NCBI RefSeq assembly: GCF_014643455.1
Contig: NZ_BMJM01000001.1
Span: 1-64,000, forward strand
Source: Sandarakinorhabdus glacialis
GTDB lineage: Bacteria; Pseudomonadota; Alphaproteobacteria; Sphingomonadales; Sphingomonadaceae
Direction of reading: 5' to 3'
DNA: 64,000 bases
Position 1 is the first letter of the stretch; every line of letters begins with the position of its first letter. The position numbers and the translations under genes are program-made. Shown here one piece after another: positions 8,649 to 18,449 of this stretch. Below the pieces are notes generated by a model that saw only the letters and a program-made list of their open reading frames with translations, made no database searches and had not been told where the DNA came from.

Positions 8649-9272
8649 ATGAGAAAAGCATCCAGCGCGCTCGGGGGAGCCGCCATCATCCTGGTAATGG
8701 CACCGTTGGCGACGGTGGCCGATGCCCGTTTGTCGCGGCTCGGCATGCACGGCGGTGCCAGGGCATCAATCACGGTGCCGACTACCGCCAAGCCCGGCAC
8801 CAACACGCCCGCTCACTACCTCGACACCGGCACCTTCGAAGCGGCCGGTGCCGATTACTATGGTCTGGAGCTGCAGTACACCCGCCGTGGCCTGTCGGTG
8901 CTCGCCGAGCTGGTGTCGGCGCAAGTGCGGTCCGAACCGACCGCGAACCCGCACTTCATGGGCTTCTACGTCATCGGCAGCTGGGTCATCACCGGCGAAC
9001 ACCGCGCTTATAATCATGCAACCGGGCTGGTGCGCCCGCTCGTGCCGCAGGGACGCTGGGGCGCACCTGAACTAATCGCCCGCTATGCCGTTGTCGATCT
9101 GGACGGCGGCAGCGTCCGGGGTGGCCGCTATAAGCGCGTCGAACTCGGCATCAACTGCTGGGCGACGTCGTGGTGGAAGCTCGGTGTCATCGGCGGACGA
9201 ATATGGCTCGACCGCTTCGGCGAGACAGGGGTCATCGACTCGCTGCTGACGCGGCTGCAGTGGGTCTATTGA
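8649..9272 (+). pseudogene. OprP/OprO-type porin, C-terminal fragment
   Basis: From about residue 50 the frame matches the C-terminal third of phosphate-selective-type porins: AHYLDTGTFEAAGADYYGLE, GFYVIGSWVITGEHRAYN, PQGRWGAPELIARYAVVDLDGG and the final WLDRFGETGVIDSLLTRLQWVY with its aromatic C-terminal residue. Such porins usually have 400-500 residues; this frame has 207. The first 30 codons (MRKASSALGGAAIILV) look like a signal peptide and lead almost at once into the C-terminal barrel, so an internal or 5' deletion has removed most strands. A folded barrel is unlikely. Confidence 0.6.
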
Positions 9273-9301
9273 CCCGCCTGCAGCCGCGTCATCAGTCTGC
9301 C

Positions 9302-11485
9302 TCAGGTCATCTGCGGCAGCCGATCCAGCAGCTTGTCGAGCGTGATCGGGTAATCCCGGACGCGTATGCCTGTCGCGTTGTAGATCGCGTTCGCAACCGC
9401 CGCGCCGACGCCGCAAATGCCCAGCTCGCCGACACCCTTCGCCTTCATCGGCGACGAGATGGGATCGACCTCATCGAGGAATATCACCTCCTGGTGCGGA
9501 ATGTCGGCGTGGACCGGCACTTCATACCCGGCCAGATCATGGTTGACGAAGAATCCGAAACGCTTGTCGACCGCCAGTTCCTCCATCAACGCCGCCCCGG
9601 CGCCCATCGTCATCGCGCCGATCACCTGGCTGCGGGCGGACTTGGGGTTGAGAATGCGCCCCGCCGCACACACCGCCAGCATGCGCCGCACCCGGATTTC
9701 CCCGGTCATGGCGTGCACGCCGACTTCGACGAAATGCCCACCGAAGGTCGATTGCTGATATTCCTTTGACAGCTTGTCGAACTCGATTGTGTCTTCGGCC
9801 ACCAGCGCGCCCGCCCTGGTCAGCGGCATGCTGCGCCCGCCATCCTGCACCTTGCCGCCGGCAAACACCGCCGTCGCCGGATCGAGGCCAAGCTGCCGTG
9901 CGATCGCCTCGCGCAGCTTGACGCACGCCGCATAGACGCCTGCCGTCGAGCTGTTGCCGCCCCATTGCCCGCCCGATCCCGCCGACACCGGAAAGCGCGA
10001 GTCGCCCAGCCGCACCACGACCCGGTCGAGCGGCACGCCCATCATCTCGGCCGCCGTCTGCCCGATGATCGTATAGCTGCCGGTGCCGATGTCGGTCATG
10101 TCGGTCTCGACGACGATCGTGCCGTCCTGCTCGAGCCGCACCCGCGCCGCCGATGTCTGCACCATGTTGTTGCGAAAGGCCGCCGCCACGCCCATGCCGA
10201 CGAGCCACCGGCCATCGCGCACCCGGCCCGGCAGGCCGCGCCTTGCCCAGCCGAAATGCGCCGCGCCATCGCGCAGGCACTTGACCAGCTGCCGCTGCGA
10301 AAACGGCCGCTTCGGATCCATCGGATCGACCTGCGTGTCGTTGACGACACGGAACTCGACCGGGTCCATCCCGAGCTTTTCGGCCATCTCGTCCATGGCA
10401 AACTCGAGCGCCATCAAGCCTGACGCCTCGCCCGGCGCACGCATGGCGTTGCCTTCCGGCAGGTCAAGCACCGACAGCCGCATTGCCGTCAGCCGGTTGG
10501 CGCCGGCATAGAGCAGCTCCGTCTGCTTGACCGCAGTTTCGGGCTGCCCGCCGGGCAGGTCGCCCGACCAGCTTTCATGCCCGATCGCGGTGATCTTGCC
10601 ATCGCGCCCGCAGCCGATGCGGATGCGTTGCCGCGTTGCCGGGCGATGCGTCGTGTTGTTGAAGATCATCGGCCGGGTCAGCGTCAGCTTGACCGGTCGC
10701 CCCGCCGCCCGCGCCCCCAGCGCCGCCAGCACCGCATCGGCGCGGGTGAACAGCTTGCCGCCAAAACCGCCGCCGATATACGGCGAGATTATATGAACAT
10801 TCTCCTTGGGGATGCCCAAAGTCGTCGCCGTGTCGCCGACGGCCCAGTCGATCATCTGGTTCGACGTCCACAGCGTCAGCCGATCACCCTCCCACGCCGC
10901 GATCGTCGCGTGCGGTTCCATCATCGCATGCGCCTGGTCGGGCGTCGTATAGCGCGCATCGAGCTTGACGACCGCCGCCGCAAACGCCCCCTCGAAATCG
11001 CCGAAGCGCTTGTCGGGCTCGTCCTCGGGCATCTTCGCCGCAGGCTTGCTGGCGTCGAGGTCGAACCGGCCCTTGCCCCGGGCATAGTCGACGCGAACCA
11101 GGTTCGCAGCGGCGCGCGCCTGTTCGAACGTCTCGGCGACCACGACGGCGAGCGCCTGATGATAATGCTCGATGTCCGGCCCGGCGAGCAGTTTGGCGGT
11201 ATTGCGCTTGGACTTGCCCAGCGGCCCGGCATCGGCCGCCGTCACGATCGCCAGCACGCCCGGCGCCGCCTTGGCCTCGGTCAAGTCGATCGACCGGATT
11301 CGCCCCTTGGCGATCGCCGACCCGACGACATAGCCATAGACCTGCCCCGGCGCGACATCGCTGCGTTCATAGGCATAAGGCGCGGTGCCGCTGGTCTTCA
11401 GCGGGCCGTCGATGCGGTCGGTGGCGCGGCCGATGACCTTCAACTGGTCGATCGGGTTGGTGCCGGCCCTGGTGTCGAACTTCAT
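9302..11485 (-). CDS. paoC: periplasmic aldehyde oxidoreductase, molybdenum-binding subunit
   Basis: This 727-residue xanthine-oxidase-family large subunit would carry the molybdopterin-cytosine-dinucleotide cofactor and oxidise aldehydes or heterocycles. Visible family features are [10 protein letters not shown] near the start, [11 protein letters not shown], the substrate-domain stretch MRAPGEASG, and the C-terminal GVGELGICG with the Glu expected for catalysis. It is the last gene of a three-gene operon and its ATG overlaps the stop of paoB. The longer frame upstream (to 11644) is a shadow of paoB. I call it PaoC (YagR) from operon order and the iron-sulfur features of its partners. No paoD/xdhC maturation gene lies next to it. 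Confidence 0.85.
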   Translation of the reverse strand: MKFDTRAGTNPIDQLKVIGRATDRIDGPLKTSGTAPYAYERSDVAPGQVYGYVVGSAIAKGRIRSIDLTEAKAAPGVLAIVTAADAGPLGKSKRNTAKLLAGPDIEHYHQALAVVVAETFEQARAAANLVRVDYARGKGRFDLDASKPAAKMPEDEPDKRFGDFEGAFAAAVVKLDARYTTPDQAHAMMEPHATIAAWEGDRLTLWTSNQMIDWAVGDTATTLGIPKENVHIISPYIGGGFGGKLFTRADAVLAALGARAAGRPVKLTLTRPMIFNNTTHRPATRQRIRIGCGRDGKITAIGHESWSGDLPGGQPETAVKQTELLYAGANRLTAMRLSVLDLPEGNAMRAPGEASGLMALEFAMDEMAEKLGMDPVEFRVVNDTQVDPMDPKRPFSQRQLVKCLRDGAAHFGWARRGLPGRVRDGRWLVGMGVAAAFRNNMVQTSAARVRLEQDGTIVVETDMTDIGTGSYTIIGQTAAEMMGVPLDRVVVRLGDSRFPVSAGSGGQWGGNSSTAGVYAACVKLREAIARQLGLDPATAVFAGGKVQDGGRSMPLTRAGALVAEDTIEFDKLSKEYQQSTFGGHFVEVGVHAMTGEIRVRRMLAVCAAGRILNPKSARSQVIGAMTMGAGAALMEELAVDKRFGFFVNHDLAGYEVPVHADIPHQEVIFLDEVDPISSPMKAKGVGELGICGVGAAVANAIYNATGIRVRDYPITLDKLLDRLPQMT

Positions 11486-12438
11486 GCCGTTTCCCTCGCT
11501 TGCGCTATCGCAGCGCCGATTGTCCGCTCGACGAGCGCCAGCTTGAAGGCGTTGTCCTCGGTCGGCTTCGCGCCGGCCAAAAGCGGCTGCGCAACCGCCT
11601 TGGCGCCCTGGCCCATCGCCGCATCGGCGCCCGCGACCCGCCATGGCCGCGGCGCGATCCCGCCGATCGCGACCCGGCCGCTGCCATCGCGCTGGACGAC
11701 CGCCGCGACCGAAACCAGCGCGAACGCATATGAGGCGCGGTCACGCACCTTGTAGTAGACATGGCTGCCGCCGATCGGCGCCGGCAGCGTCACGCTGGTG
11801 ATCAACTCGCCGGGTGCCAGCGCCGTCTCGATATGCGGCGTGTCACCGGGCGAGCGGTGAAATTCGGCGATCGGAATCGCCCGCACCGTGCCCGCCGCAT
11901 TGACGGTTTCGACCTGCGCATCGAGCACCCGCATCGCCACCGCCATGTCGCCCGGATAGGTCGCGATGCACTTGGTGCTGGTGCCGATCACCGCCAGTTG
12001 CCGGCTATACCCGCCGATCGCCCCGCATCCCGACCCCGGCTGGCGCTTGTTGCAGGGCTGGTTGGTATCGTAGAAATACGGGCACCGCGTCCGCTGGAGC
12101 AGATTGCCCGCCGTCGTCGCCTTGTTGCGCAACTGGCCCGAGGCGCCGGCGACGATGGCGCGCGACAGCACGCCATAGTCGCGCCGGATCCGGGTGTTGC
12201 TGGCCAGGTCGGTGTTGCTGACCAGTGCGCCGATCCGCACGCCGCCGCCGGGGGTGGCCTCGATCTTGTCGAGCTTCAACGCATTGACGTCGACAAGATG
12301 GCGCGGCGCCTCGATTTCCAGCTTCATCAGGTCGAGCAGATTGGTACCGCCGGCGATGAACTTGGCGCCGGGGGTGCGCATCGCCGCCGCTGCTGCCGCG
12401 GCCGGCGTTTTGGCGCGTTCATAGGTAAAGGGCTTCAT
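11482..12438 (-). CDS. paoB: periplasmic aldehyde oxidoreductase, FAD and [4Fe-4S] subunit
   Basis: This 318-residue FAD-binding subunit passes electrons between the iron-sulfur and molybdenum subunits. [12 protein letters not shown] is the FAD pyrophosphate motif, and [14 protein letters not shown] with [16 protein letters not shown] gives the cysteine-rich insert that binds an extra [4Fe-4S] cluster in E. coli PaoB; ordinary xanthine dehydrogenase medium subunits lack it. The ATG at 12438 overlaps the paoA stop and its own stop overlaps the paoC start, so the three subunits are translationally coupled in a 1:1:1 arrangement. Confidence 0.88.
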   Translation of the reverse strand: MKPFTYERAKTPAAAAAAAMRTPGAKFIAGGTNLLDLMKLEIEAPRHLVDVNALKLDKIEATPGGGVRIGALVSNTDLASNTRIRRDYGVLSRAIVAGASGQLRNKATTAGNLLQRTRCPYFYDTNQPCNKRQPGSGCGAIGGYSRQLAVIGTSTKCIATYPGDMAVAMRVLDAQVETVNAAGTVRAIPIAEFHRSPGDTPHIETALAPGELITSVTLPAPIGGSHVYYKVRDRASYAFALVSVAAVVQRDGSGRVAIGGIAPRPWRVAGADAAMGQGAKAVAQPLLAGAKPTEDNAFKLALVERTIGAAIAQARETA

Positions 12439-13082
12439 GCCTTCACCCCCGCGATGTCGGCCCCAGCTACGTCGGCCATCGCATCGACGATGTTCGAATA
12501 GGCCCCGCAGCGGCAGATGTTGCCGCTCATCCGCTCGCGCATCTCGGCGCCGGTCACCATCGGCCGGGCGGTAAGTTCGGCCGTGACATGGCTCGGGATG
12601 CCGGCCTTGATCTCGGCCAGTACCGCGACCGCCGAACAGATCTGGCCGGGCGTGCAATAACCGCATTGATAACCGTCGTGCTTGATGAAGGCGGCCTGCA
12701 TCGGGTGCAGTTTTTCGGGTGTGCCCAAGCCTTCGATCGTCACGATCTCGTCGCCCTGATGCATCACCGCCAGGCTGAGGCACGAGTTGATGCGCTTGCC
12801 GCCGGCCATCACCGTGCAGGCGCCGCACTGGCCATGATCGCAGCCCTTCTTGGTCCCGGTCAGGTGCAAATTCTCGCGCAGCACATCGAGCAACGTCGTC
12901 CGCGTATCGACTTCGAGATCGCGGCGCGTGCCGTTGACCTCGAGCGACACTTTCATAGTTACCGGCACCGCTTTCGGGGCAGGTACCTGCGCGCCTGCCG
13001 GCAGCGGCGCGAGCATCGCCGAGGCGGCGCCGACCGCCATCACGCCGCGGCGCGATATCTCCATTTCAGTGACATTTGCCAT
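12435..13082 (-). CDS. paoA: periplasmic aldehyde oxidoreductase, [2Fe-2S] subunit with Tat signal
   Basis: The 215-residue small subunit has an N-terminal twin-arginine signal ([13 protein letters not shown]), which would carry the folded complex to the periplasm. The plant-ferredoxin-like domain has CDHGQCGAC, and the second cluster domain has CGYCTPGQI and [15 protein letters not shown] at 13082 is chosen because GGAGG lies nine bases upstream; an upstream in-frame start would push the Tat motif inwards. It heads the paoABC operon and is divergent from gpmA across about 215 bases. Its substrate is likely an aldehyde, by analogy to E. coli. Confidence 0.88.
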   Translation of the reverse strand: MANVTEMEISRRGVMAVGAASAMLAPLPAGAQVPAPKAVPVTMKVSLEVNGTRRDLEVDTRTTLLDVLRENLHLTGTKKGCDHGQCGACTVMAGGKRINSCLSLAVMHQGDEIVTIEGLGTPEKLHPMQAAFIKHDGYQCGYCTPGQICSAVAVLAEIKAGIPSHVTAELTARPMVTGAEMRERMSGNICRCGAYSNIVDAMADVAGADIAGVKA

Positions 13083-13298
13083 TGTGGGGCACCTCCGGTT
13101 CACGAGTGCGACCTGTTCGGCTTACCCGGCCATGGCGCGGGGGTCGATGATCGTCTCGTTCGGGCGCCGCGCGATTGTCGATGCCACTTCAACGCCTTCA
13201 ACGGTTCGCGCGCGCCGTGGCTCCCCGCAAAGTCACAACCATGGGCGCGCAATGCCATTTTTTGCTGGCAGGGCAGGGCAGGGCGGTTATGAGAAGGA

Positions 13299-13976
13299 AT
13301 GCCTTCACTCGTCCTCCTTCGCCACGGGCAATCGGCCTGGAACCTCGAAAACCGCTTCACCGGATGGTGGGATGTCGGACTGACCGAAAAGGGCATCGCC
13401 GAAGCGCTGGCCGCCGGCGCCGCGATGAAGGCCGCCGGGCTCGATTTCGATATCGCCTTCACCAGCCTGCAATCGCGCGCCATCAAGACGCTCAACCTGG
13501 CGCTCGGCGAAATGGACCGGTTGTGGATACCGGTAATCAAGGACTGGCATTTGAACGAGCGCCACTATGGCGGGCTGACCGGGCTCGACAAGGCCGAGAC
13601 GGCGGCAAAGCACGGCGAGGACCAGGTCAAGATCTGGCGCCGCAGCTTCGACGTGCCGCCACCGCCGCTTGAAGCGGGGTCGCCGTTCGACCTGTCGAGC
13701 GACCGCCGCTATGCCGGGATCGCCGTCCCGGCGTCCGAAAGCCTCAAGGATACTATCGCCCGCGTGTTGCCATATTGGGACAGTGCCATCGTTCCGCAGC
13801 TGAAGGCCGGCAAGCGGGTCATCATCGCCGCCCATGGCAATTCACTACGCGCCCTGGTCAAGCATCTGTCGGGCATCTCGGACGACGACATTGTCCACGA
13901 GGAAATCCCGACCGGCAAGCCGATGGTCTATGAGTTGAACGATGACCTAACCGCCAAAAGTCGTCATTATCTGTAA
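13299..13976 (+). CDS. gpmA: 2,3-bisphosphoglycerate-dependent phosphoglycerate mutase
   Basis: This cytoplasmic glycolytic enzyme interconverts 3- and 2-phosphoglycerate. The phosphohistidine motif [10 protein letters not shown] is at residues 6-15, followed by [22 protein letters not shown] and the second catalytic His region [10 protein letters not shown]. The length, 225 residues, matches the dPGM family (about 230) and no domain is missing. It stands alone, divergent from paoA and convergent with pyrC. Confidence 0.95.
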   Translation: MPSLVLLRHGQSAWNLENRFTGWWDVGLTEKGIAEALAAGAAMKAAGLDFDIAFTSLQSRAIKTLNLALGEMDRLWIPVIKDWHLNERHYGGLTGLDKAETAAKHGEDQVKIWRRSFDVPPPPLEAGSPFDLSSDRRYAGIAVPASESLKDTIARVLPYWDSAIVPQLKAGKRVIIAAHGNSLRALVKHLSGISDDDIVHEEIPTGKPMVYELNDDLTAKSRHYL

Positions 13977-14146
13977 GTCGCTCAGAAGACTATTGAACAC
14001 TTCTGGCGGCGAATGCCACAACCGTTAACATTTTCCACATTTTCCGCTTTCGCCGATTTGTTCGTTTTTGAGGACGGGCGCCGCTGCCAAGCGTTTCGCA
14101 GCGCCGCACCGGTCTAGCGGAAATGCCTCGTGTAGGACAGCATTGC

Positions 14147-15217
14147 TCAGGATGCTGTCCCGCCGAACCGCCAAACCATGGTTTCGCCGGCATGGAACGG
14201 CACCACCTCGGTGCCTGCCGCTGCATATCGCTCCGGGACCACCGTCGCCGCGCGTTCGAGCATCACCCGTTCCTCGTTGAGCGGCAGTCCATAGAATCGC
14301 GGTCCAAATTCGCTGGCAAAGCCTTCGAGCCGGTCCAGCGCGCCCTCCTCGTCAAAGGTTTGCGCATAGCTTTCGATCGCGAACGGCGCGTTGAACATAC
14401 CGGCGCACCCGCAGGCGCTTTCCTTGTCGCCGACCGCGTGCGGCGCCGAATCGGTGCCCAGGAAGAATTTCGGATTGCCCGACACCGCGGCGCGGCGCAG
14501 CGCCAGCCGGTGCGTCTCGCGCTTGACGATCGGCAGGCAGTATAAATGCGGGCGGATACCCCCCTGAAACATGGCGTTGCGGCTGATCGCCAGGTGATGC
14601 GGCGTGATCGTGGCCGCGACATTGGCGCCGCTCGCCTCGACGAACGCCGCCGCTTCCGCCGTGGTGATGTGCTCGAACACGATTTTGAGTGCCGGAAAGT
14701 CGCGAACCAGCGCAGCCATGGTACGATCGATGAACACCGCCTCGCGGTCGAAGATGTCGACATCGGGGTCGGTGACTTCGCCGTGCACCAGCAGCGGCAT
14801 GCCGATCCGCTGCATTGCCTCGAGCGCGCTGCGGATCAAGGCGACATCGGTGACGCCGTGCGCCGAATTGGTGGTGGCGTTGGCCGGATATAGCTTGGCG
14901 GCGGTGAACACACCCTCGGCATGGCCGCGGACGATATGCTGCGCGTCGATGCCGTCGGTCAGGTAGCAAGTCATCAGCGCCGTAAAACCGAGCCGGGGGT
15001 CGACCGCCGCCAGGATGCGCTGGCGATAGGCGGCACCGGCAGCGACGGTGGTTACCGGCGGCTTGAGGTTGGGCATGACGATGGCGCGGGCAAACTGGCG
15101 CGCGGTATGATCGACCACCGAGGCCAGCATGGCGTCATCGCGCAAATGGACATGCCAGTCGTCGGGTCGCCGGATGACGATGCGATCCGTCGGGGGTGCA
15201 GGCGGGATCGAGGACAT
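14147..15217 (-). CDS. pyrC: dihydroorotase
   Basis: PyrC closes carbamoyl-aspartate to dihydroorotate in pyrimidine synthesis. The zinc motif HVHLRD occurs near residue 23, the carbamylated lysine is in [12 protein letters not shown], further ligands lie in LLVHGEV and FEHITT, and the catalytic Asp region is [12 protein letters not shown]. At 356 residues it is the class II (E. coli PyrC-like) length. ATG at 15217 is chosen over the extended frame to 15292 because the family starts about ten residues before HVHLRD. It is monocistronic. Confidence 0.95.
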   Translation of the reverse strand: MSSIPPAPPTDRIVIRRPDDWHVHLRDDAMLASVVDHTARQFARAIVMPNLKPPVTTVAAGAAYRQRILAAVDPRLGFTALMTCYLTDGIDAQHIVRGHAEGVFTAAKLYPANATTNSAHGVTDVALIRSALEAMQRIGMPLLVHGEVTDPDVDIFDREAVFIDRTMAALVRDFPALKIVFEHITTAEAAAFVEASGANVAATITPHHLAISRNAMFQGGIRPHLYCLPIVKRETHRLALRRAAVSGNPKFFLGTDSAPHAVGDKESACGCAGMFNAPFAIESYAQTFDEEGALDRLEGFASEFGPRFYGLPLNEERVMLERAATVVPERYAAAGTEVVPFHAGETMVWRFGGTAS

Positions 15218-15430
15218 GTCGGGCTCCGGGGAATCGAATGGCCCCGCAGGTAACGAAATGGTGCCGCAACCGCAACGCATGGCGCCGGGCAAGGCGGCGC
15301 CGCGCTTTTCGGCGGATTATCCAGCCGACACGCCGCGCCCCGGTGGCGAACAGCGCGTTACGTCGGCCATGCTTGGAGCGTGACGTGGCGGGCCGCGCCC
15401 GATAGGAAGGGCCAAATCGGGAGAAACTTC

Positions 15431-16009
15431 ATGCGCCGTATCGCCGTATCCATCCTTGTCACAGCCTTGGCATCGGGCGCGGCCCCGGCCGTCGCGCAGG
15501 CACCCTCCGACCTGCTGCGCTGCGCCGCTGTCCCGCGCGATGCCGAGCGGCTCGCCTGCTACGACGCCGCCGTCCTCGCCGCATCGCCCGAGGCGCGCGC
15601 CGCCATCGAACGCCGCGCCGCCGAATCGGCCCGCCTCGCCGCTGCCGAAGCCGCCGCTGCCGCAGTCGCCGCCGAGGCCAAGGCAAAAGCCGATTCCGCC
15701 GCCCGCGAAGTCGCCCAGCGCGAATCCTTCGGTGCCGAAAACGTCGCCGCCCGCAGCGCCGAACGCTTCGTGCCCGACAAGAACGAGCTGCAGCAGATCG
15801 AATCGAGCATCACCGACGTGCTCAAGAACACCTCCGGCCTCGACGTCTACCTGCTCGCGAACGGGCAAATGTGGCGCCAGGCCGATACCGGCGGCACCCC
15901 GCCCGCCCGCGCCGGCGACAAGGTCAAAGTCAGCCGCTCGGCCCTCGGCGGCTTCCACCTGACCTTTCTCAAGCAAGGGCGCCGCGTGCTGGTCAAGCGT
16001 ATGCGGTAG
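15431..16009 (+). CDS. exported protein of unknown function, coiled-coil-rich
   Basis: The 192-residue product has a cleavable signal peptide (ending near APAVAQA), a short CAAVPRDAERLACYDA segment, a long Ala/Glu/Lys-rich helix (residues about 55-105) likely to form a coiled coil, and a C-terminal beta-rich segment ending KVSRSALGGFHLTFL and KQGRRVLVKRMR. The LxCAAx...RLACYD motif is shared by many small sphingomonad periplasmic proteins, but no function is established. GGGAGAAA lies just upstream of the ATG. A large inverted repeat follows the gene. Confidence 0.75.
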   Translation: MRRIAVSILVTALASGAAPAVAQAPSDLLRCAAVPRDAERLACYDAAVLAASPEARAAIERRAAESARLAAAEAAAAAVAAEAKAKADSAAREVAQRESFGAENVAARSAERFVPDKNELQQIESSITDVLKNTSGLDVYLLANGQMWRQADTGGTPPARAGDKVKVSRSALGGFHLTFLKQGRRVLVKRMR

Positions 16010-16021
16010 AGGCTTCTGCAA

Positions 16022-16105
16022 CTGTCATCCCGGGCTTGACCCGGGACCCAGTTGCTTCTTTGCGCAGAGAAGCAACTTGGTCCCGGGTCAAGCCCGGGAT
16101 GACAG
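16022..16105. repeat. 84-bp near-perfect inverted repeat, possible bidirectional terminator
   Basis: Arms of 38 bases beginning CTGTCATCCCGGGCTTGACC pair with a single mismatch around a short loop. It lies between two convergent genes (the exported protein and DUF1489), the usual place for a bidirectional terminator. The core TGTCATCCCGGGCT(T/C)GACC recurs as a single arm at 48980, so it belongs to a dispersed repeat family. Confidence 0.8.
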
Positions 16106-16140
16106 CAGACGGTCCGCACCGCCGGGATGGCCCCGACACC

Positions 16141-16548
16141 TCAAAGCAACCACAACGACTGCAACTCCCGCACCATCCCGACCGGCAGCGCCTCCTCGTC
16201 GGTCGCATACTGGCCCCCCGCATCCCCCGGCGCATCACCCGCCTCGAAATACCGCCAGCCCTGGTGCGCCTTGCGCGGCACCTGCACCACCGGTACCGGC
16301 CCGGGCACCAGCCCGACCCGGCACTTCACCCCCCACGGCGTCGTCACAATCTCGAGCGACAATATCTGTTGCCGCGCGACGATCCGGTGCCTGATGATCC
16401 AGAACATCGATCCGCCGATCAGTTCCTCGGCGCGCTTGGGCATGAACCGCGTCAGCGAGCACGCCTCCGCACCCCAGCGTTCCTGCTGCAACCGCGCCAG
16501 TGTCTCGATATCGGGGCAGCCCACCGCTACCTTCGTCAGGTGGAGCAT
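16141..16548 (-). CDS. DUF1489 family protein
   Basis: This 135-residue protein matches the alphaproteobacterial DUF1489 family, with MLHLTKVAVGC at the start, TRFMPKRAEEL, GSMFWIIRHRI and a C-terminal RYFEAGDAP. The function is unknown; the fold is probably soluble and cytoplasmic. It starts one base after the mgtE stop on the same strand, so the two are likely co-transcribed, a pairing that may be incidental. Confidence 0.85.
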   Translation of the reverse strand: MLHLTKVAVGCPDIETLARLQQERWGAEACSLTRFMPKRAEELIGGSMFWIIRHRIVARQQILSLEIVTTPWGVKCRVGLVPGPVPVVQVPRKAHQGWRYFEAGDAPGDAGGQYATDEEALPVGMVRELQSLWLL

Positions 16549-16549
16549 G

Positions 16550-17956
16550 TCAGGACAGGTTTGCCACGCCGACCATCGTCGCCAGCCCGAGGAACGACAG
16601 GAACCCCAAGGTATCGGTCATCATCGTCACGAAGACCGACGACGCCACCGCCGGATCGGCACCCCAGCGTTCGAGCGCGACCGGCACCATCACCCCGGCC
16701 AGCCCCGCCACCATGATGTTGAACAGCACCGCCGCGGCGATCACCAGCCCGAGCACCGGATTGCCGAAGATCACCGCGGTGCCGATGCCGACAAGCGCCG
16801 CGATCGTGCCGCCGTTGAGCATGGCAACGCGGATTTCGCGCCAGATCGTCCGCTGGGTGTTGCTCTCGGTCAGCTGGTTGGTCGCCAGCGCGCGCACCGC
16901 CACCGCCATCGTCTGGGTGCCGGCATTGCCGCCGACGCTCGCCACGATCGGCGTCAGCGCAGCAAGCACCACCAGCTTCTCGATCGTCGGCTCGAACATG
17001 GTGATCACCGACGACGACACCATCGCCGTGCCCAGATTGGCGATCAGCCACCGCGACCGCGTCTTGTAGGTCTCGAGGATCGGCTCGTTGATATCGCCAT
17101 CGCCGGCGCCCGACAGCTTGAGCGCATCCTCGCCGGCTTCCTCCTGGATGATATGAACGACGTCATCGACGGTGATCACCCCGACCAGCCGCCCGCCGCC
17201 ATCGACGACCGCCGCCGAGATCAGCGCGTATTTCTGGAACAGCAGCGCCACTTCCTCCTGGTCCATGTCGACCGGGATCAAGGTCTGCTCGCGCTGCATG
17301 ACATCGGCGACGGCGACCTCCGGCGGTGTCGTCAGCAACCAAGACAGCCGCATCGTGCCGACCGGGCGCCGCTCGGTATCGATGACGAAGATTTCCCAGA
17401 AATCGGTCGCCGGATCGATGGTGACCCGGACCTGCTCGATGACGTCGCCGACCGTCACCGCCTCGGGGACTGCCACGAGCTCGCGCTGCATCAACCGCCC
17501 GGCGGATTCCTCGGGATAATTCAACGCCGCGACGATATCGGCGCGGTCCTCGGGCGCCAGCGCGTCGAGCACCTCGCGCGCCTCGTCGTCCTCGAGATCC
17601 TCGATGATCGCCACCGCGTCATCGGTATCGAGCTGCATCACCATCTCGGCGACGGCACCCACCGACATCGCCGCCAGCACGTCCTCGCGGACATAATCCG
17701 CCAGTTCGGCCATCACATCGGCATCGAGCGCCTCGCCGATCGCCACCGCCAGCGGCCCGCGGTCGTTTTCGGGCACCAGCGCGAACAGTTCGGCGATATC
17801 TGCGGGTCGCAGCGGCGCCACCATCGCCCGCACCGCCTCGTCGTCGCCGCGCTCGAGCCGCGTCGCGACATCGCTGACGAAACCGCGCGACAAATGCCCC
17901 TCGTCGAACGCCTCGCGCGGGGTCTCCGCCTCGGTCTGGGGGGTGGGCTCGGCCAT
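16550..17956 (-). CDS. mgtE: magnesium transporter MgtE
   Basis: MgtE is a Mg2+-gated magnesium channel in the inner membrane. Residues about 35-140 form the superhelical N domain, about 140-265 two CBS domains (acidic DTDDAVAIIEDLEDDEA precedes the first), and about 290-468 the five-helix membrane domain with the pore motif PIVASVGGNAGTQT. The length, 468 residues, is normal. ATG at 17956 is taken over the longer frame because the extension has no conserved residues. I see no M-box riboswitch in the short gap upstream. Confidence 0.93.
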   Translation of the reverse strand: MAEPTPQTEAETPREAFDEGHLSRGFVSDVATRLERGDDEAVRAMVAPLRPADIAELFALVPENDRGPLAVAIGEALDADVMAELADYVREDVLAAMSVGAVAEMVMQLDTDDAVAIIEDLEDDEAREVLDALAPEDRADIVAALNYPEESAGRLMQRELVAVPEAVTVGDVIEQVRVTIDPATDFWEIFVIDTERRPVGTMRLSWLLTTPPEVAVADVMQREQTLIPVDMDQEEVALLFQKYALISAAVVDGGGRLVGVITVDDVVHIIQEEAGEDALKLSGAGDGDINEPILETYKTRSRWLIANLGTAMVSSSVITMFEPTIEKLVVLAALTPIVASVGGNAGTQTMAVAVRALATNQLTESNTQRTIWREIRVAMLNGGTIAALVGIGTAVIFGNPVLGLVIAAAVLFNIMVAGLAGVMVPVALERWGADPAVASSVFVTMMTDTLGFLSFLGLATMVGVANLS

Positions 17957-18007
17957 CCCCGCCTTATAGCGGGGCGGGTGGCCGGCGCCACCCGCCACTT
18001 GCCCTTG

Positions 18008-18247
18008 TCAGGCCGCGCTCAACCCGAGCGCGGCAGGCAATACCGCGACACCGACAAACGCCGCCCCGACGATGAACGCCGCCACTGCCAGGGCAAATCG
18101 GCGCAGGTGTTCGAGATTATGTTCGATCATCACATTCACTCCTGTCTGCATCGGACGGATGTACCGCCGGCCAACGAGGCTCACGAACGCGCTGAACTCG
18201 GGACCATGATCGGCCCAGGCCCGTGCCTCGTGCTGGTCGAGCATCAT
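18008..18247 (-). CDS. small single-pass membrane protein of unknown function
   Basis: This 79-residue protein has a hydrophilic N-terminal half and one membrane segment near the C-terminus (FALAVAAFIVGAAFVGVAVLPAAL). GGGAGA seven bases before the ATG supports translation. It lies between mgtE on the same strand and the divergent LysR gene. I do not recognise a family. Confidence 0.6.
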   Translation of the reverse strand: MMLDQHEARAWADHGPEFSAFVSLVGRRYIRPMQTGVNVMIEHNLEHLRRFALAVAAFIVGAAFVGVAVLPAALGLSAA

Positions 18248-18449
18248 GCTCGTTCTCCCTTGCTGCGGATCATCCCGCTGCACCCGATTTGCGCCTTCCG
18301 GCTTCGCACCGCCAACGAAACGATAGACAGGGGGCATAAGCCAGGCTTATCGTCCACCGACGCGCCAGCTGCCGCCGCTCGCCGCCGTCCGGGTCTTCGA
18401 GGCCGCGGCGCGCCACGGCAATTTTACCCGCGCCGCCGCCGAACTCGGC

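Noticed and set aside
17957-18007. An M-box or other Mg riboswitch ahead of mgtE
   Set aside because: The gap upstream is only 51 bases and shows no fitting structure.
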